From: an uncultured Bacilli bacterium
GTDB taxonomy: Bacteria > Bacillota_I > Bacilli_A > RF39 > UBA660
DNA length: 64,000 nt
Assembly: GCA_934130175.1 (NCBI GenBank)
Contig: CAKOXP010000006.1
Coordinates: forward strand, 1-64,000
Direction: 5' to 3'
The position numbers and the translations under genes are program-made. The notes under the pieces are model-generated. The model was not told the DNA's origin and did no database searches. It was given only the letters and a program-made list of their open reading frames with translations. Shown here piece after piece: positions 1 to 7,486 of this stretch; positions within the stretch are counted from its first letter, which is position 1; every line of letters starts with the position of its first letter.

Positions 1-377
1 GCATCTGTTAAAATCAAGTTATCATAATAAATATTATTATCTTCAAGCCACTTTTTTGTCATATTATATGGCTCTGTATATTCTCCATTATCTCTTCCTG
101 TGATAATACAAATAATATGACCATCATCATGAAGCTTATCTATGTATTCTTTAGCTCCTTCAATAACACCTAGTTTTTTTACTATTTTTTCTATATTATT
201 TTTATAAAAAGTGATTTCTTCGTCCCCGCTCCAATCAAACATCCCTCTTCTGATATATTCAGCATTTTTATTTATAATACCTGAATTTCTTAATTCTTTG
301 TCATGTAGCAAATATTCATTTAATAAAGTATCGTTAAAATTTGATATTACATTGTCTATATCTATTCCTATTTTCAT
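1..377 (-). CDS. HAD-like 5'(3')-deoxyribonucleotidase, 3' end cut by window
   Basis: The frame is open from an ATG at 377 to the window edge, giving 125 codons with no stop, so the C-terminus lies outside. The protein starts MKIGIDIDNVISNF, which has the DxD nucleophile motif of HAD phosphatases in the arrangement seen in 5' nucleotidase type C (NT5C). Around residues 90-100 the stretch HIICIITGRDN matches HAD motif II (hydrophobic strand, then T-G-R). The Lys and DD motifs III and IV would lie beyond the edge. The substrate is not determinable. A cytoplasmic nucleotide or small phosphate-ester phosphatase is the likely role. Confidence 0.75.
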   Translation of the reverse strand, partial: MKIGIDIDNVISNFNDTLLNEYLLHDKELRNSGIINKNAEYIRRGMFDWSGDEEITFYKNNIEKIVKKLGVIEGAKEYIDKLHDDGHIICIITGRDNGEYTEPYNMTKKWLEDNNIYYDNLILTD

Positions 378-815
378 ATATAACTTCCTAACTTTTACTA
401 ATTTTAAACTATAAAAATTATACTATATAAACGTATTTTTTTCCATATGCCTATTGGAATTTAATAACAATACATATATAATATTTTTAGAAAGGGAACT
501 TGGTTCGTAACTTGTTGTTTATTCGCTCCATAAGATAAAATCGTCGCACCAATGTGACATTAATGATTAAGTCAACTAATAATAGTTGACTTTTTTGCGC
601 GTTATTGCAAAGAAAAGTGTGATGTAATATGATTAAAATAATTAAAAAGAAAAAAATATGAGTGATAAACTCAAATTCTGTAATTGTTTTGTCATTTTTT
701 ATAATGTAATAATTTTTATTATTTGTTGCTTCTTCAAATTCGGACTTAGGATGAAATGGAATTTATATCACTTATATTTGCCAATTCTACTATATGATTC
801 ATGGTGCTATCTCCA
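378..815. other. Gene-free stretch between HAD gene and kinase-like remnant
   Basis: No convincing coding frame on either strand. The only clear structure is a plus-strand terminator-like hairpin at 569-596, which has no recognisable plus-strand gene in front of it. The stretch before it (about 485-560) is less AT-rich than its surroundings and may be the remains of a lost gene or insertion. Confidence 0.5.
569..596 (+). terminator. Orphan intrinsic terminator
   Basis: A 10-base stem (569-578 with 583-592, loop 579-582) is followed by a T run at 591-596 on the plus strand. No plus-strand gene is visible upstream, so this is probably left over from a deleted gene or marks a small RNA. Confidence 0.55.
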
Positions 816-1163
816 CTAATTACATTTTTCTATTTCACTCATAATATTATTTAAAGTTTATATTCTATTTTCTGATGTATCATAATATTTAATTCCATAT
901 TTAGGGCACTCTTTTTTTAGCATTTCATTAGCAGAATACCAATCAATAGCGTGTTTTTTTAGATATTCTCTTGATAATCCAAATTCAATATCGTGTTCAA
1001 TACAAAGTTCTACCATTTCATCTACATTTAAATTACCAAGTCCAAGACATACAACAATAGTTGAATCAAAATCAATCATTTCTTTAACTATTTTAGGATG
1101 TAATTGCCCACTTTCTAATATATATCCATAATGATTTCTATGTTTTGAAATGTTAAAGCAACT
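816..1163 (-). pseudogene. C-terminal remnant of a P-loop nucleotide-kinase-like protein
   Basis: Reading minus from 1163 gives an open frame that includes HYGYILESGQLHP, a hydrophobic strand, then CPKYGIKYYDTSENR, followed by a TAA at 858 and a second in-frame stretch TLNNIMSEIEKCN ending in TAG at 816. The ending pattern (acidic residues, Y-G-I-x-Y-Y-D-T-S, short helix) resembles the C-terminus of small P-loop kinases and AAA-type nucleotide-binding proteins. No Walker A part is present. The TAA at 858 looks like a single-base change from a Lys codon because the family-like tail continues after it. The upstream end overlaps the broken MFS gene, so the two remnants meet at a deletion junction. 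Confidence 0.5.
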
Positions 1164-1486
1164 TCATACAATATTTTTCCTATTACCATCGTAATATAAT
1201 TTGCACCAAATGTTAGTAAAACACTTGATATTAAAAGTAATAATGATCCTAATCTTACAAACTTTGTATTTCCTATCCTTTTGATTATGTTAAGCAAAGG
1301 TACTTAGAGTAATATACAAGTTATCAATGATATAGACGTTAAAGATACAATTTGTGAAGCTGTAAACTTTTTAACTATTGTTAGAAATAATATATCTATT
1401 GCAACCCCAAACAATAAATCCCCAGATAATCCTACAAACCACGGAAATAATTTATTAAATTTTGTTCGTTCATATCTATACTCCAT
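1115..1486 (-). pseudogene. MFS transporter, truncated by nonsense codon and deletion
   Basis: The ATG at 1486 has a Shine-Dalgarno AGGAAAG. The first 60 residues hold two membrane helices typical of the start of a 12-helix major facilitator (residues FVGLSGDLLFGVAIDILFL, then SLTSISLITCILL). A TAA follows at about 1301-1303, but the same frame goes on with VPLLNIIKRIGNTKFVRLGS and two more helices, as in intact relatives where CAA (Gln) is expected at the stop. The frame then ends at 1115, far short of the usual length near 400 residues, where kinase-like sequence takes over. One nonsense mutation plus loss of the last two thirds makes it non-functional. Confidence 0.7.
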
Positions 1487-1493
1487 ATCTTTC

Positions 1494-1613
1494 CTACCTT
1501 AAAAATTCTAATCCTAAATAAAATTCTTTATCATTTAATAATTGTTTTTTTATTTCTATAATTAATACAAAATGTCCATCATACGAAATTTTTAATTCAG
1601 CCACTCTAAACAT
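1494..1613 (-). CDS. 39-residue ORF, possible C-terminal remnant of a lost gene
   Basis: A short frame (MFRVAELKISYDGHFVLIIE...YLGLEFLR) ends eight bases before the start of the broken MFS gene. Its composition is protein-like, and the end has the look of the closing beta-strand of a small cytoplasmic domain. No ribosome-binding site is evident, and an in-frame stop lies just upstream. It is either a tiny gene or, more likely, the tail of a degraded regulator or enzyme once co-transcribed with the transporter. No function is assigned. Confidence 0.3.
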   Translation of the reverse strand: MFRVAELKISYDGHFVLIIEIKKQLLNDKEFYLGLEFLR

Positions 1614-2238
1614 CTTACATTAATTTTATAAAAAAATCTTTATTTTTTCGAAACATAAATTCAAATTTATAATAAACTAATATTAGTGATTGATATTTTA
1701 TATATCAAATCGTTAAGTTGTAAATTATCTACATCATTTGTGAAGATGGAATTTTGACCAAGAAATGATAAAATTAATATAGACAAACAAAAGTAAATAT
1801 GAGTAGTAATGGTAGTTAGAAGTACTCTTACTTTTTCTAATTAAAGAAAAAGAGATAAAATATCATTCTTAAGATCTAAAATAAAAGATTTAAAATAATT
1901 TTTGGAATATTAGAAAAGTAAATTTAATAAAATAATAACCTTCATTCATGGTAAGATGATTATTGACATGATAAAGATAGTAAATATACTGATGTTGTTA
2001 ATGAAATGTATCAAGATGATTTTTTAGATAATAATAATATTAAAGAACAAAGAAAAAGAAGATTACTAATTGTAACCATCTTAACTTGTAAAGCTATGTG
2101 TTACAGATCCATCAGAGTTATAAATAACAGCTGTATGTCCTATAATAGTACTATGACTTGTTATTTCATTAGAGCTATTGCTTATTGATGGGAGTCAAAA
2201 ATATGAATTATTATCATTCTCAAACATTTATTTTTTAA
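1614..2238. other. Decayed intergenic region with coding-like fragments
   Basis: No intact gene. Two scraps look like worn coding sequence. On the plus strand, about 1969-2080 reads KYTDVVNEMYQDDFLDNN and then a basic stretch. On the minus strand, 2081-2194 reads TIIGHTAVIYNSDGSVTH and then a stop. Neither has a ribosome-binding site, and both break up at the ends. Together with the neighbouring pseudogenes this suggests an eroding accessory patch. Confidence 0.35.
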
Positions 2239-2721
2239 CTATTCTTTACTATTTGTATTTTGTTTTCCTTCTTGAATACCTTGACTAATACTTTTTGCAA
2301 TAGAACCAGCAGCATTTGCAACAGTAGGAGTAATTTTTTCAATTCCTTCTTGAGCAACTGGTATAACTTGTTGTGTTGTATAGACTGTAATTGCTCTTCT
2401 ATGAGCAATATACATTACAATTGCACCAGCACCAGTTAAAATAAAACCAAGAGTTCCCATAAAACCACCTAATGCAAATAAACCAATACTACCGAATGCA
2501 CCACTTGCAGTATGTCTAATTGTATTTATTTCATTTCCTGTTCCAAATGAACTAACTCCACTAATAGCAGAGTTTCCAAATACAAGAAAAGCTACAGTTG
2601 TTAATATAAAACTTAATACTAAAATTACTATACCCACAATTAAAAGAATCTTTCCAACTTTTTTTACCTTTGCATTATTTTGTTGGTACTTTTCTTCATT
2701 AAAATATTCACTATTTTGCAT
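2239..2721 (-). CDS. Small membrane protein of unknown function
   Basis: 160 residues. The start was placed at the ATG at 2721 because AAAGGAG lies at the right distance; an upstream in-frame ATG lacks one. Two hydrophobic segments are visible (about residues 24-48, ILLIVGIVILVLSF region, and about 82-105, GFMGTLGFILTGAGAIVMYI). They are separated by a Gly/Ser/Thr-rich loop. The C-terminal 45 residues form an amphipathic Ala/Ile-rich stretch. No family recognised. It lies 58 bases downstream of another two-helix membrane protein and is probably in the same transcript. Confidence 0.6.
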   Translation of the reverse strand: MQNSEYFNEEKYQQNNAKVKKVGKILLIVGIVILVLSFILTTVAFLVFGNSAISGVSSFGTGNEINTIRHTASGAFGSIGLFALGGFMGTLGFILTGAGAIVMYIAHRRAITVYTTQQVIPVAQEGIEKITPTVANAAGSIAKSISQGIQEGKQNTNSKE

Positions 2722-2779
2722 ATTTGTTCTCCTTTCTAAAAAAGCAAAGGAATATATCATTCCAATGCTTCTTCATTTT

Positions 2780-3283
2780 TTAATAACTTTTTTTACCTTT
2801 TACTAAATATATAATAAACGCACCAAGTAAAGCTAAACCTGCAATAGAAGCACCAATTATATAGAATATTTGGTAAGACATTGGTTTAACCAAATCATAA
2901 TATACTGTATAGTCCTTGTTTTTTATTGCTGAATCTTCCATTTCTAAGGAATTCATTCTTGAATTTAATTTTCTTGACTCTCTTTGACATTTAGAATGTT
3001 TTTCAAACCAATCTGAATCTCTCATGTTCATTGCATCACATTCTTGTTGCTTTTTCTCATATTGTTCTTTTAAGGGATAATATTCTTGTCCTATTTCCTT
3101 TAATCTAGCATTTGCTTTATCTATTGCTAGCTGAGATTGTTTTTGAGCTGCCTTTTTTCTTTCTTCATTAATTCTTTTAGAATCAAATTGTTTAAATCCG
3201 CCAATACCAGCAACGACTAAACCAATTATGCAACCAATTATAATTATTTTAATTGGCAATGTTATTTTTTTATTGCTTTCCAT
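2780..3283 (-). CDS. Membrane protein with coiled-coil loop, unknown function
   Basis: 167 residues, strong Shine-Dalgarno GGAAGGAG. An N-terminal helix (about residues 11-29, IKIIIIGCIIGLVVAGIGG) is followed by about 90 residues rich in K, E, Q and R with heptad spacing. That segment contains two Cys (in QQECDAMN and HSKCQRES), which could pair if extracellular. A second helix lies near the C-terminus (about 138-160). Such helix-coil-helix proteins are common and uninformative. With the next gene it forms a likely two-gene unit. Confidence 0.6.
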   Translation of the reverse strand: MESNKKITLPIKIIIIGCIIGLVVAGIGGFKQFDSKRINEERKKAAQKQSQLAIDKANARLKEIGQEYYPLKEQYEKKQQECDAMNMRDSDWFEKHSKCQRESRKLNSRMNSLEMEDSAIKNKDYTVYYDLVKPMSYQIFYIIGASIAGLALLGAFIIYLVKGKKSY

Positions 3284-3461
3284 AACTAATCACTCCTTCC
3301 TATCATAATAATACACTATTTTTATTTTTTATACAATATATCTTAATAAGTTTTATATTATTAATTTATAATGGAGTTAATTTTCTAATACTTAAACTTT
3401 ATAATTTATATATAGATAAAATTTAACTTAACAATTCATATATGATTAGGAGGTGTTAAAT

Positions 3462-3722
3462 ATGACTTCAATGGAGTTAGTTGGATTAAATACTAAATGG
3501 TACAGATATCAAAATAATATGACTCAAGAACAATATGCTAATAAAACTAAATTCAAGATGGCATATATAAGTACAATAGAAAACGGGTGTGCCAATTTAA
3601 CATGTAAAAATATAGATTTTATTGCCCAATCATTTAATATTAAAGCAAAAGACTTATTTAATGAAGAAACAGCTCTAAAAGCAAAAGACTTACCAATTAG
3701 AGTTGATATGTTCAAAAAATAA
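3462..3722 (+). CDS. XRE-family helix-turn-helix regulator
   Basis: 86 residues. The ATG at 3462 is chosen over a GTG at 3453 because the GTG lies inside the AGGAGGTG ribosome-binding site. Residues 8-65 form a Cro/C1-type helix-turn-helix (NMTQEQYANKT helix 2, MAYISTIENG recognition helix, then the closing helices around FIAQSFNIKAKDLF). It is a stand-alone DNA-binding domain with a short basic tail, the usual form of regulators carried by mobile elements. It is the only plus-strand gene in this stretch and is followed at once by a terminator-like hairpin. Confidence 0.8.
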   Translation: MTSMELVGLNTKWYRYQNNMTQEQYANKTKFKMAYISTIENGCANLTCKNIDFIAQSFNIKAKDLFNEETALKAKDLPIRVDMFKK

Positions 3723-3742
3723 AACCTAAATCAAGATTTGAA

Positions 3743-3768
3743 CCTCACCACAAAGGTGTGTTTTTTTT
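3743..3768 (+). terminator. Terminator after XRE gene
   Basis: A short stem (CACC/GGTG with flanking pairs) is followed by eight T residues on the plus strand. Confidence 0.55.
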
Positions 3769-3808
3769 AATACAATAAAAGAACCCACCCAACCAGGATG
3801 ACTCACAT

Positions 3809-4170
3809 ATGAATTATACACAATTAACAGAAAAAAAGAAAGATAAAAATATAAAATATTTATCAAATATCTATATACACATTATGATAGAAGAAATAGC
3901 TCAATAGAAGTATGTATCTTTATGCTTAACATTAGATTAATGAAGAAAAAATAAAATAAAAGGTAGAATGATGACACATGCCAAATGGAATTTAGATAAT
4001 AAAACAGTATTACTCATTAGTTTAAGGTCAAAATATATAGATAAAAGAGAGTAACCAAGACACTTAGAAATAAATTCAATACTAAGAAAAAGAATGAGCA
4101 AAACTCATTTAATATCAATTGTGGATAAGTGTGCAAGAAGATTATGGTTAATAAAATCAAATTATAAAAA
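3809..4170 (+). pseudogene. IS30-family transposase remnant
   Basis: Starting at 3809 the plus strand reads MNYTQLTEK, the characteristic opening of IS30 transposases, but the frame soon stops. Further on, other frames give RSKYIDKRE (like the linker before the catalytic core) and KTHLISIVDKCARRLWLIKS at 4106-4165, which resembles the first beta-strands of the DDE core (K-x-x-L-L-x-x-x-D-R). Stops, frameshifts and a large internal deletion separate the pieces. No terminal inverted repeats were found. A dead element is the simplest reading; the match is by eye and could be coincidental in part. Confidence 0.45.
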
Positions 4171-4176
4171 TGAATA

Positions 4177-4904
4177 TTATGTTCCAGTACTTCTATATTT
4201 ATTTAAAGCTAAATTCCATAATTTAATAGCAATTATCCATAATACAATCGCAACAAATGCAAATGGTAATAGCACAGTAATTAGAAATCTTATAAATTTA
4301 TTATATATTGTTATTGGATACTCTGTAAAAGTATACATTTTATAAAATGACCATATCACCTCATTTGATCTATAAGTCCAAAATGATGAAATACTAAATA
4401 TTGTATTAATCGCTCCAACAATAAATGCACCTACTATACTAAAAAATACTATTTTAATAATCAACAATGCAGTAATTGGAACAGTTAGTTTGATTAGCAT
4501 CCAAATAGTTATTCCAAATCCTATGAATAAATCAGCTATCGATACAAATTCCCTTGAATTACCATTATGGATATTAAAGGATGAACGGGTCTTAAAAGAA
4601 TTTTATCAAAATCACCATTTTTTATATATTTAGGTCCAATATCATATAGACCATCAAAGCAATATCCTGCTATCCCTATTGGTATTCTAGTAACTCCATA
4701 TAATAATAGTATTTGATAAAAATTCCATCCTTCTATATTTTCAGTATGTCGGAATACCACAAAGATAAAGATTAAACTTACAAGTTGTACAACAAGTTGA
4801 GAAAAAATTCCAACAACACAATCTATTATATATATAAGTATTTCTTTTAAAGATACTTTCAAAAATGAAAAATATAAACTAATATTATCCAATATTTTTC
4901 TCAT
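4177..4904 (-). pseudogene. ABC-2 type permease subunit B, frameshifted
   Basis: Starts at ATG 4904 (SD GGAGGG). The first frame gives MRKILDNISLYFSFLKVSLK with membrane helices and the family-like motif YIKNGDFDKILLRPVHPL, as in ABC-2 permeases of the PF06182 (DUF990) type. Around 4555-4565 the frame shifts: the correct continuation (EFVSIADLFIGFGITIW) is one base out, then joins the frame ending at 4177. That part contains YPITIYNKFIRFL and the typical C-terminus KYRSTGT. Between LPFAFVA and IVLWIIAIK about 50-60 residues seem to be missing in frame. Frameshift plus deletion make it inactive. Confidence 0.75.
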
Positions 4905-4905
4905 A

Positions 4906-5292
4906 TTACCCTCCATTAATTGTTAATTTCTTTACTGCATGATTAAAGAATAATTTTGCTATAATATAAAGAATAATTCTCCATAATGTTTGTTTAATTA
5001 TTATAAACATAATTTCATTATAAGACACCTAACCTAACCATATATTTATTGGTGTATATATTAGTTCCTTAAATGGTAATAATTTTGATAGTTCCTGAAA
5101 CCACAAAGGAAATAAACTGATTGGCGCAATAATTCCAGAAAATATTTGGATTATAGCCTTCTTTAATATTTCCATTCCCCATATCGAATTAGTATAAAAT
5201 CCAATTGTACCTAATTAGATTCATATAATTTCATAATATGTTCCATAAATTACATCCTGAATTTTTAAAACATTAGATATGTTTTTTATCAT
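4906..5292 (-). pseudogene. ABC-2 type permease subunit A, truncated and interrupted
   Basis: An ATG at 5292 overlaps the MATE stop codon (ATGA). The frame reads MIKNISNVLK..., meets TGA and TAA after about 23 codons, then continues with GTIGFYTNSIWG, IIQIFSGIIAPISLFP and LPFKELIYTPINI, all typical of the second half of a PF06182-type permease. A frameshift leads to VSYNEIMFII and the ending NHAVKKLTING, the usual C-terminus of this subunit. The stop lies one base before subunit B. The N-terminal half and the ATP-binding gene that normally precedes the pair are absent. Confidence 0.72.
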
Positions 5293-6548
5293 ACAAACAA
5301 TTTTTTCCTATTAAAGTGAATATATGTTCTTAAATATATAGCTCTGACAATTCGATCAATACCACAAACAAAGGATAACCCAATTATACCAATATTATAC
5401 ATTTGAATCATATAACATAAAGGAACTCTTACACAAATTCCACCTATAAAAGCCATCATACTAATAGCTTTAGTATTTTTGTTAGCAGATAAATATGCCC
5501 TATAATTGCATCCAGCTACCTCTGCTATAAATTCTATTGAATATATCCATATATAAGGATTACAGTCACTCCATGGAATATTCTTTCCAAGAAGTAACCA
5601 TAATGGATATATAAATACAGGAATAAATATTAATGCAAAAATATTTCCATATAATTCAATAGTATCAACTTTTTTAAGTAAATTAACTACTTTATTATCA
5701 ATATCATTTGAATATTCAATTAATAAACCTGAATAATACCCTTCTATTATTTCACACAATGTATCAACTATTGTTCCACAAACACAATGAATAGCATAAA
5801 TATCAGTACCAAAGGAACTTGCTACACTAGTGTAATAAATATTAACAATTCTTTGAATAATTTTATTAAATATTAAATCTTTTGCAAAACACATTATTTG
5901 TTTTATATAACAAAAACTAATGGTACAAAACTTATATTTAGAAAATATTAATAATAGTATCGTATTTACAAGTTGAGAGATTATTGTTGCAACATATATT
6001 CCAACTTCATTATATCCTAACTTTATACTTATATAATCACCCGTTATATTTATCAAAGATGAAATAACAGTTGTAATCCAAATTTTATTTGTTTTGTTAT
6101 TTATTTTTAATATATTTTTAGGAACATATCCAATTGCAAGTAATGGTAACTGAATGGCCTTTAGTCTTAATATTATAGTTAATATTTCTCTTGCATTATT
6201 TTCTAAATTATAGATATATGTTATTTGATTTGAAAATACAAAAATAAATATTGAAATTATTATAGAACCAATTAATTCTAATAGCATAGCAGAACTATTA
6301 ATTTTCTTATAGTTTTTCTTATCACGTGCCAATACTATTGCATGAGCATTACTTATACATGCTTGGATAGTATTAATTGCCCAATTTAAAGTAAAAAAAG
6401 AAGAAAAGACAATTATAGCAGTTTTGCCTATAGAATTTGACATTGACTTATCTATAGTCACTAATAAAGTATTTGTAAATTCTACCAATATATATGGTAA
6501 AACAAATATAAATGTCCTAAGTATATTTTTGTTAAATATCTTTTTCAT
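5289..6548 (-). CDS. MATE-family multidrug/metabolite exporter-like protein
   Basis: 419 residues with about twelve hydrophobic helices and little else. The two-bundle layout and motifs such as AINTIQACISNAHAI in helix 2 and RLKAIQLPLLAIGYVPKNIL in the middle fit the MatE (PF01554) family. These proteins use Na+ or H+ gradients to export organic cations and related molecules. Length is slightly below the family norm near 450. It overlaps the upstream amidotransferase by 17 bases, so translation is probably coupled. The pairing hints that the exported molecule relates to a gamma-glutamyl compound, which is inference. Confidence 0.8.
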   Translation of the reverse strand: MKKIFNKNILRTFIFVLPYILVEFTNTLLVTIDKSMSNSIGKTAIIVFSSFFTLNWAINTIQACISNAHAIVLARDKKNYKKINSSAMLLELIGSIIISIFIFVFSNQITYIYNLENNAREILTIILRLKAIQLPLLAIGYVPKNILKINNKTNKIWITTVISSLINITGDYISIKLGYNEVGIYVATIISQLVNTILLLIFSKYKFCTISFCYIKQIMCFAKDLIFNKIIQRIVNIYYTSVASSFGTDIYAIHCVCGTIVDTLCEIIEGYYSGLLIEYSNDIDNKVVNLLKKVDTIELYGNIFALIFIPVFIYPLWLLLGKNIPWSDCNPYIWIYSIEFIAEVAGCNYRAYLSANKNTKAISMMAFIGGICVRVPLCYMIQMYNIGIIGLSFVCGIDRIVRAIYLRTYIHFNRKKLFV

Positions 6549-7242
6549 TAGTTACTCCACTGCATATTTTTATAAACTCTTTAAATATTTTATTGTGGTT
6601 TTCATCAATTTTATATAAACTCTCTGGATGGAATCTAAATGCCATATAAAAAGTTTTATTTAAAGCTTCCACCCCATCAATATATCCATCATCACATATA
6701 CAATTTACTACTAAATCAGGATGTGTATCTACAGTCTTTTTATGTCTAGAATTAACCATAATTTTATCTTTTTCTATAATTTTAGAAAATTTTGTATTAT
6801 CTATTATTTTTACAGAATGAACATATAACTCATCGGAATTATGTTTTAAAGGATTTTCTATTAATTTAGTTGTTCCACCTAAAGATCTAACCATAACATT
6901 TTGACCACAGCAAATTCCAAGAGTTGGTATATTATTATCATAACAATATTTGGCCACTATCATTTCATAGTTATCACAAGCTGCACCACCTTGAAATAAT
7001 ATTCCATCACATAATTTTATTTGAGAAATTAAATTTTCATATTCGGCATCATTAAGGTTATTTTCCCATTTATCTGCAACATCTAACTTTTCATCTTTTG
7101 GTAAAATTATTCCGATTGCTATACCACCATTATCAAAAATGGCTTGTTTTATTTCATCTCTTACAAACATATTAGGTCTTATTTCAGATTTTAAAAAATG
7201 TTTTAAAACTACACCAATAACTGGTTTTTTATTTACTTTCAT
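6532..7242 (-). CDS. Class I glutamine-amidotransferase-like (PuuD/C26) hydrolase
   Basis: 236 residues. The start at 7242 has AGGTGG eight bases upstream. The nucleophile elbow is LGICCGQNVM (residues about 115-124, Cys flanked by Gly). The His/Glu pair sits in FRFHPES near residue 210, giving the Cys-His-Glu triad of class I amidotransferases. The overall plan (conserved IGVVL start, GILFQGG segment, HSVKI, VNSRHKK) is that of gamma-glutamyl-GABA hydrolase (PuuD, peptidase C26), which cleaves gamma-glutamyl amides in polyamine breakdown. The substrate here is unknown. It is the first gene of a coupled pair with a MATE exporter. Confidence 0.82.
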   Translation of the reverse strand: MKVNKKPVIGVVLKHFLKSEIRPNMFVRDEIKQAIFDNGGIAIGIILPKDEKLDVADKWENNLNDAEYENLISQIKLCDGILFQGGAACDNYEMIVAKYCYDNNIPTLGICCGQNVMVRSLGGTTKLIENPLKHNSDELYVHSVKIIDNTKFSKIIEKDKIMVNSRHKKTVDTHPDLVVNCICDDGYIDGVEALNKTFYMAFRFHPESLYKIDENHNKIFKEFIKICSGVTNEKDI

Positions 7243-7457
7243 GTTACTACCACCTATCATAAAAAAGATTAATTCTACTTATACTAGTATACAATAAAAA
7301 ACAAAAAATCAAAATATCACTTCAATAGAAAAAGAAGTATCAAAATATATAAACTTCTATCCAGTTACAATTAAATCCTTTTTTGTATAGATGTATAAAT
7401 AGTAAAATACTTTCACGTATTCTCATTTAAACATCATTATTCAAACAATTAATCATA

Positions 7458-7466
7458 CATATATTA
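7458..7466 (+). promoter_or_regulatory. Sporulation-type -10 element before first WxL-like gene
   Basis: CATATATTA (CATANNNTA) ends 21 bases before the start codon, the same position as in cotE and three neighbouring surface genes. No AC dinucleotide lies 16 bases upstream, so this is the weakest member of the set. Confidence 0.35.
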
Positions 7467-7486
7467 TTTTAAAGGATAGTGATTTT

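Noticed and set aside
485..545. Possible tRNA fragment (GGTTCGTAAC and TCGCTCCA)
   Set aside because: No matching acceptor or anticodon stems could be folded; the resemblance is limited to a few bases.
2006..2188. 60-residue plus-strand ORF as a gene
   Set aside because: No ribosome-binding site, basic and Cys-rich second half unlike a protein, and it overlaps a coding-like fragment on the other strand.
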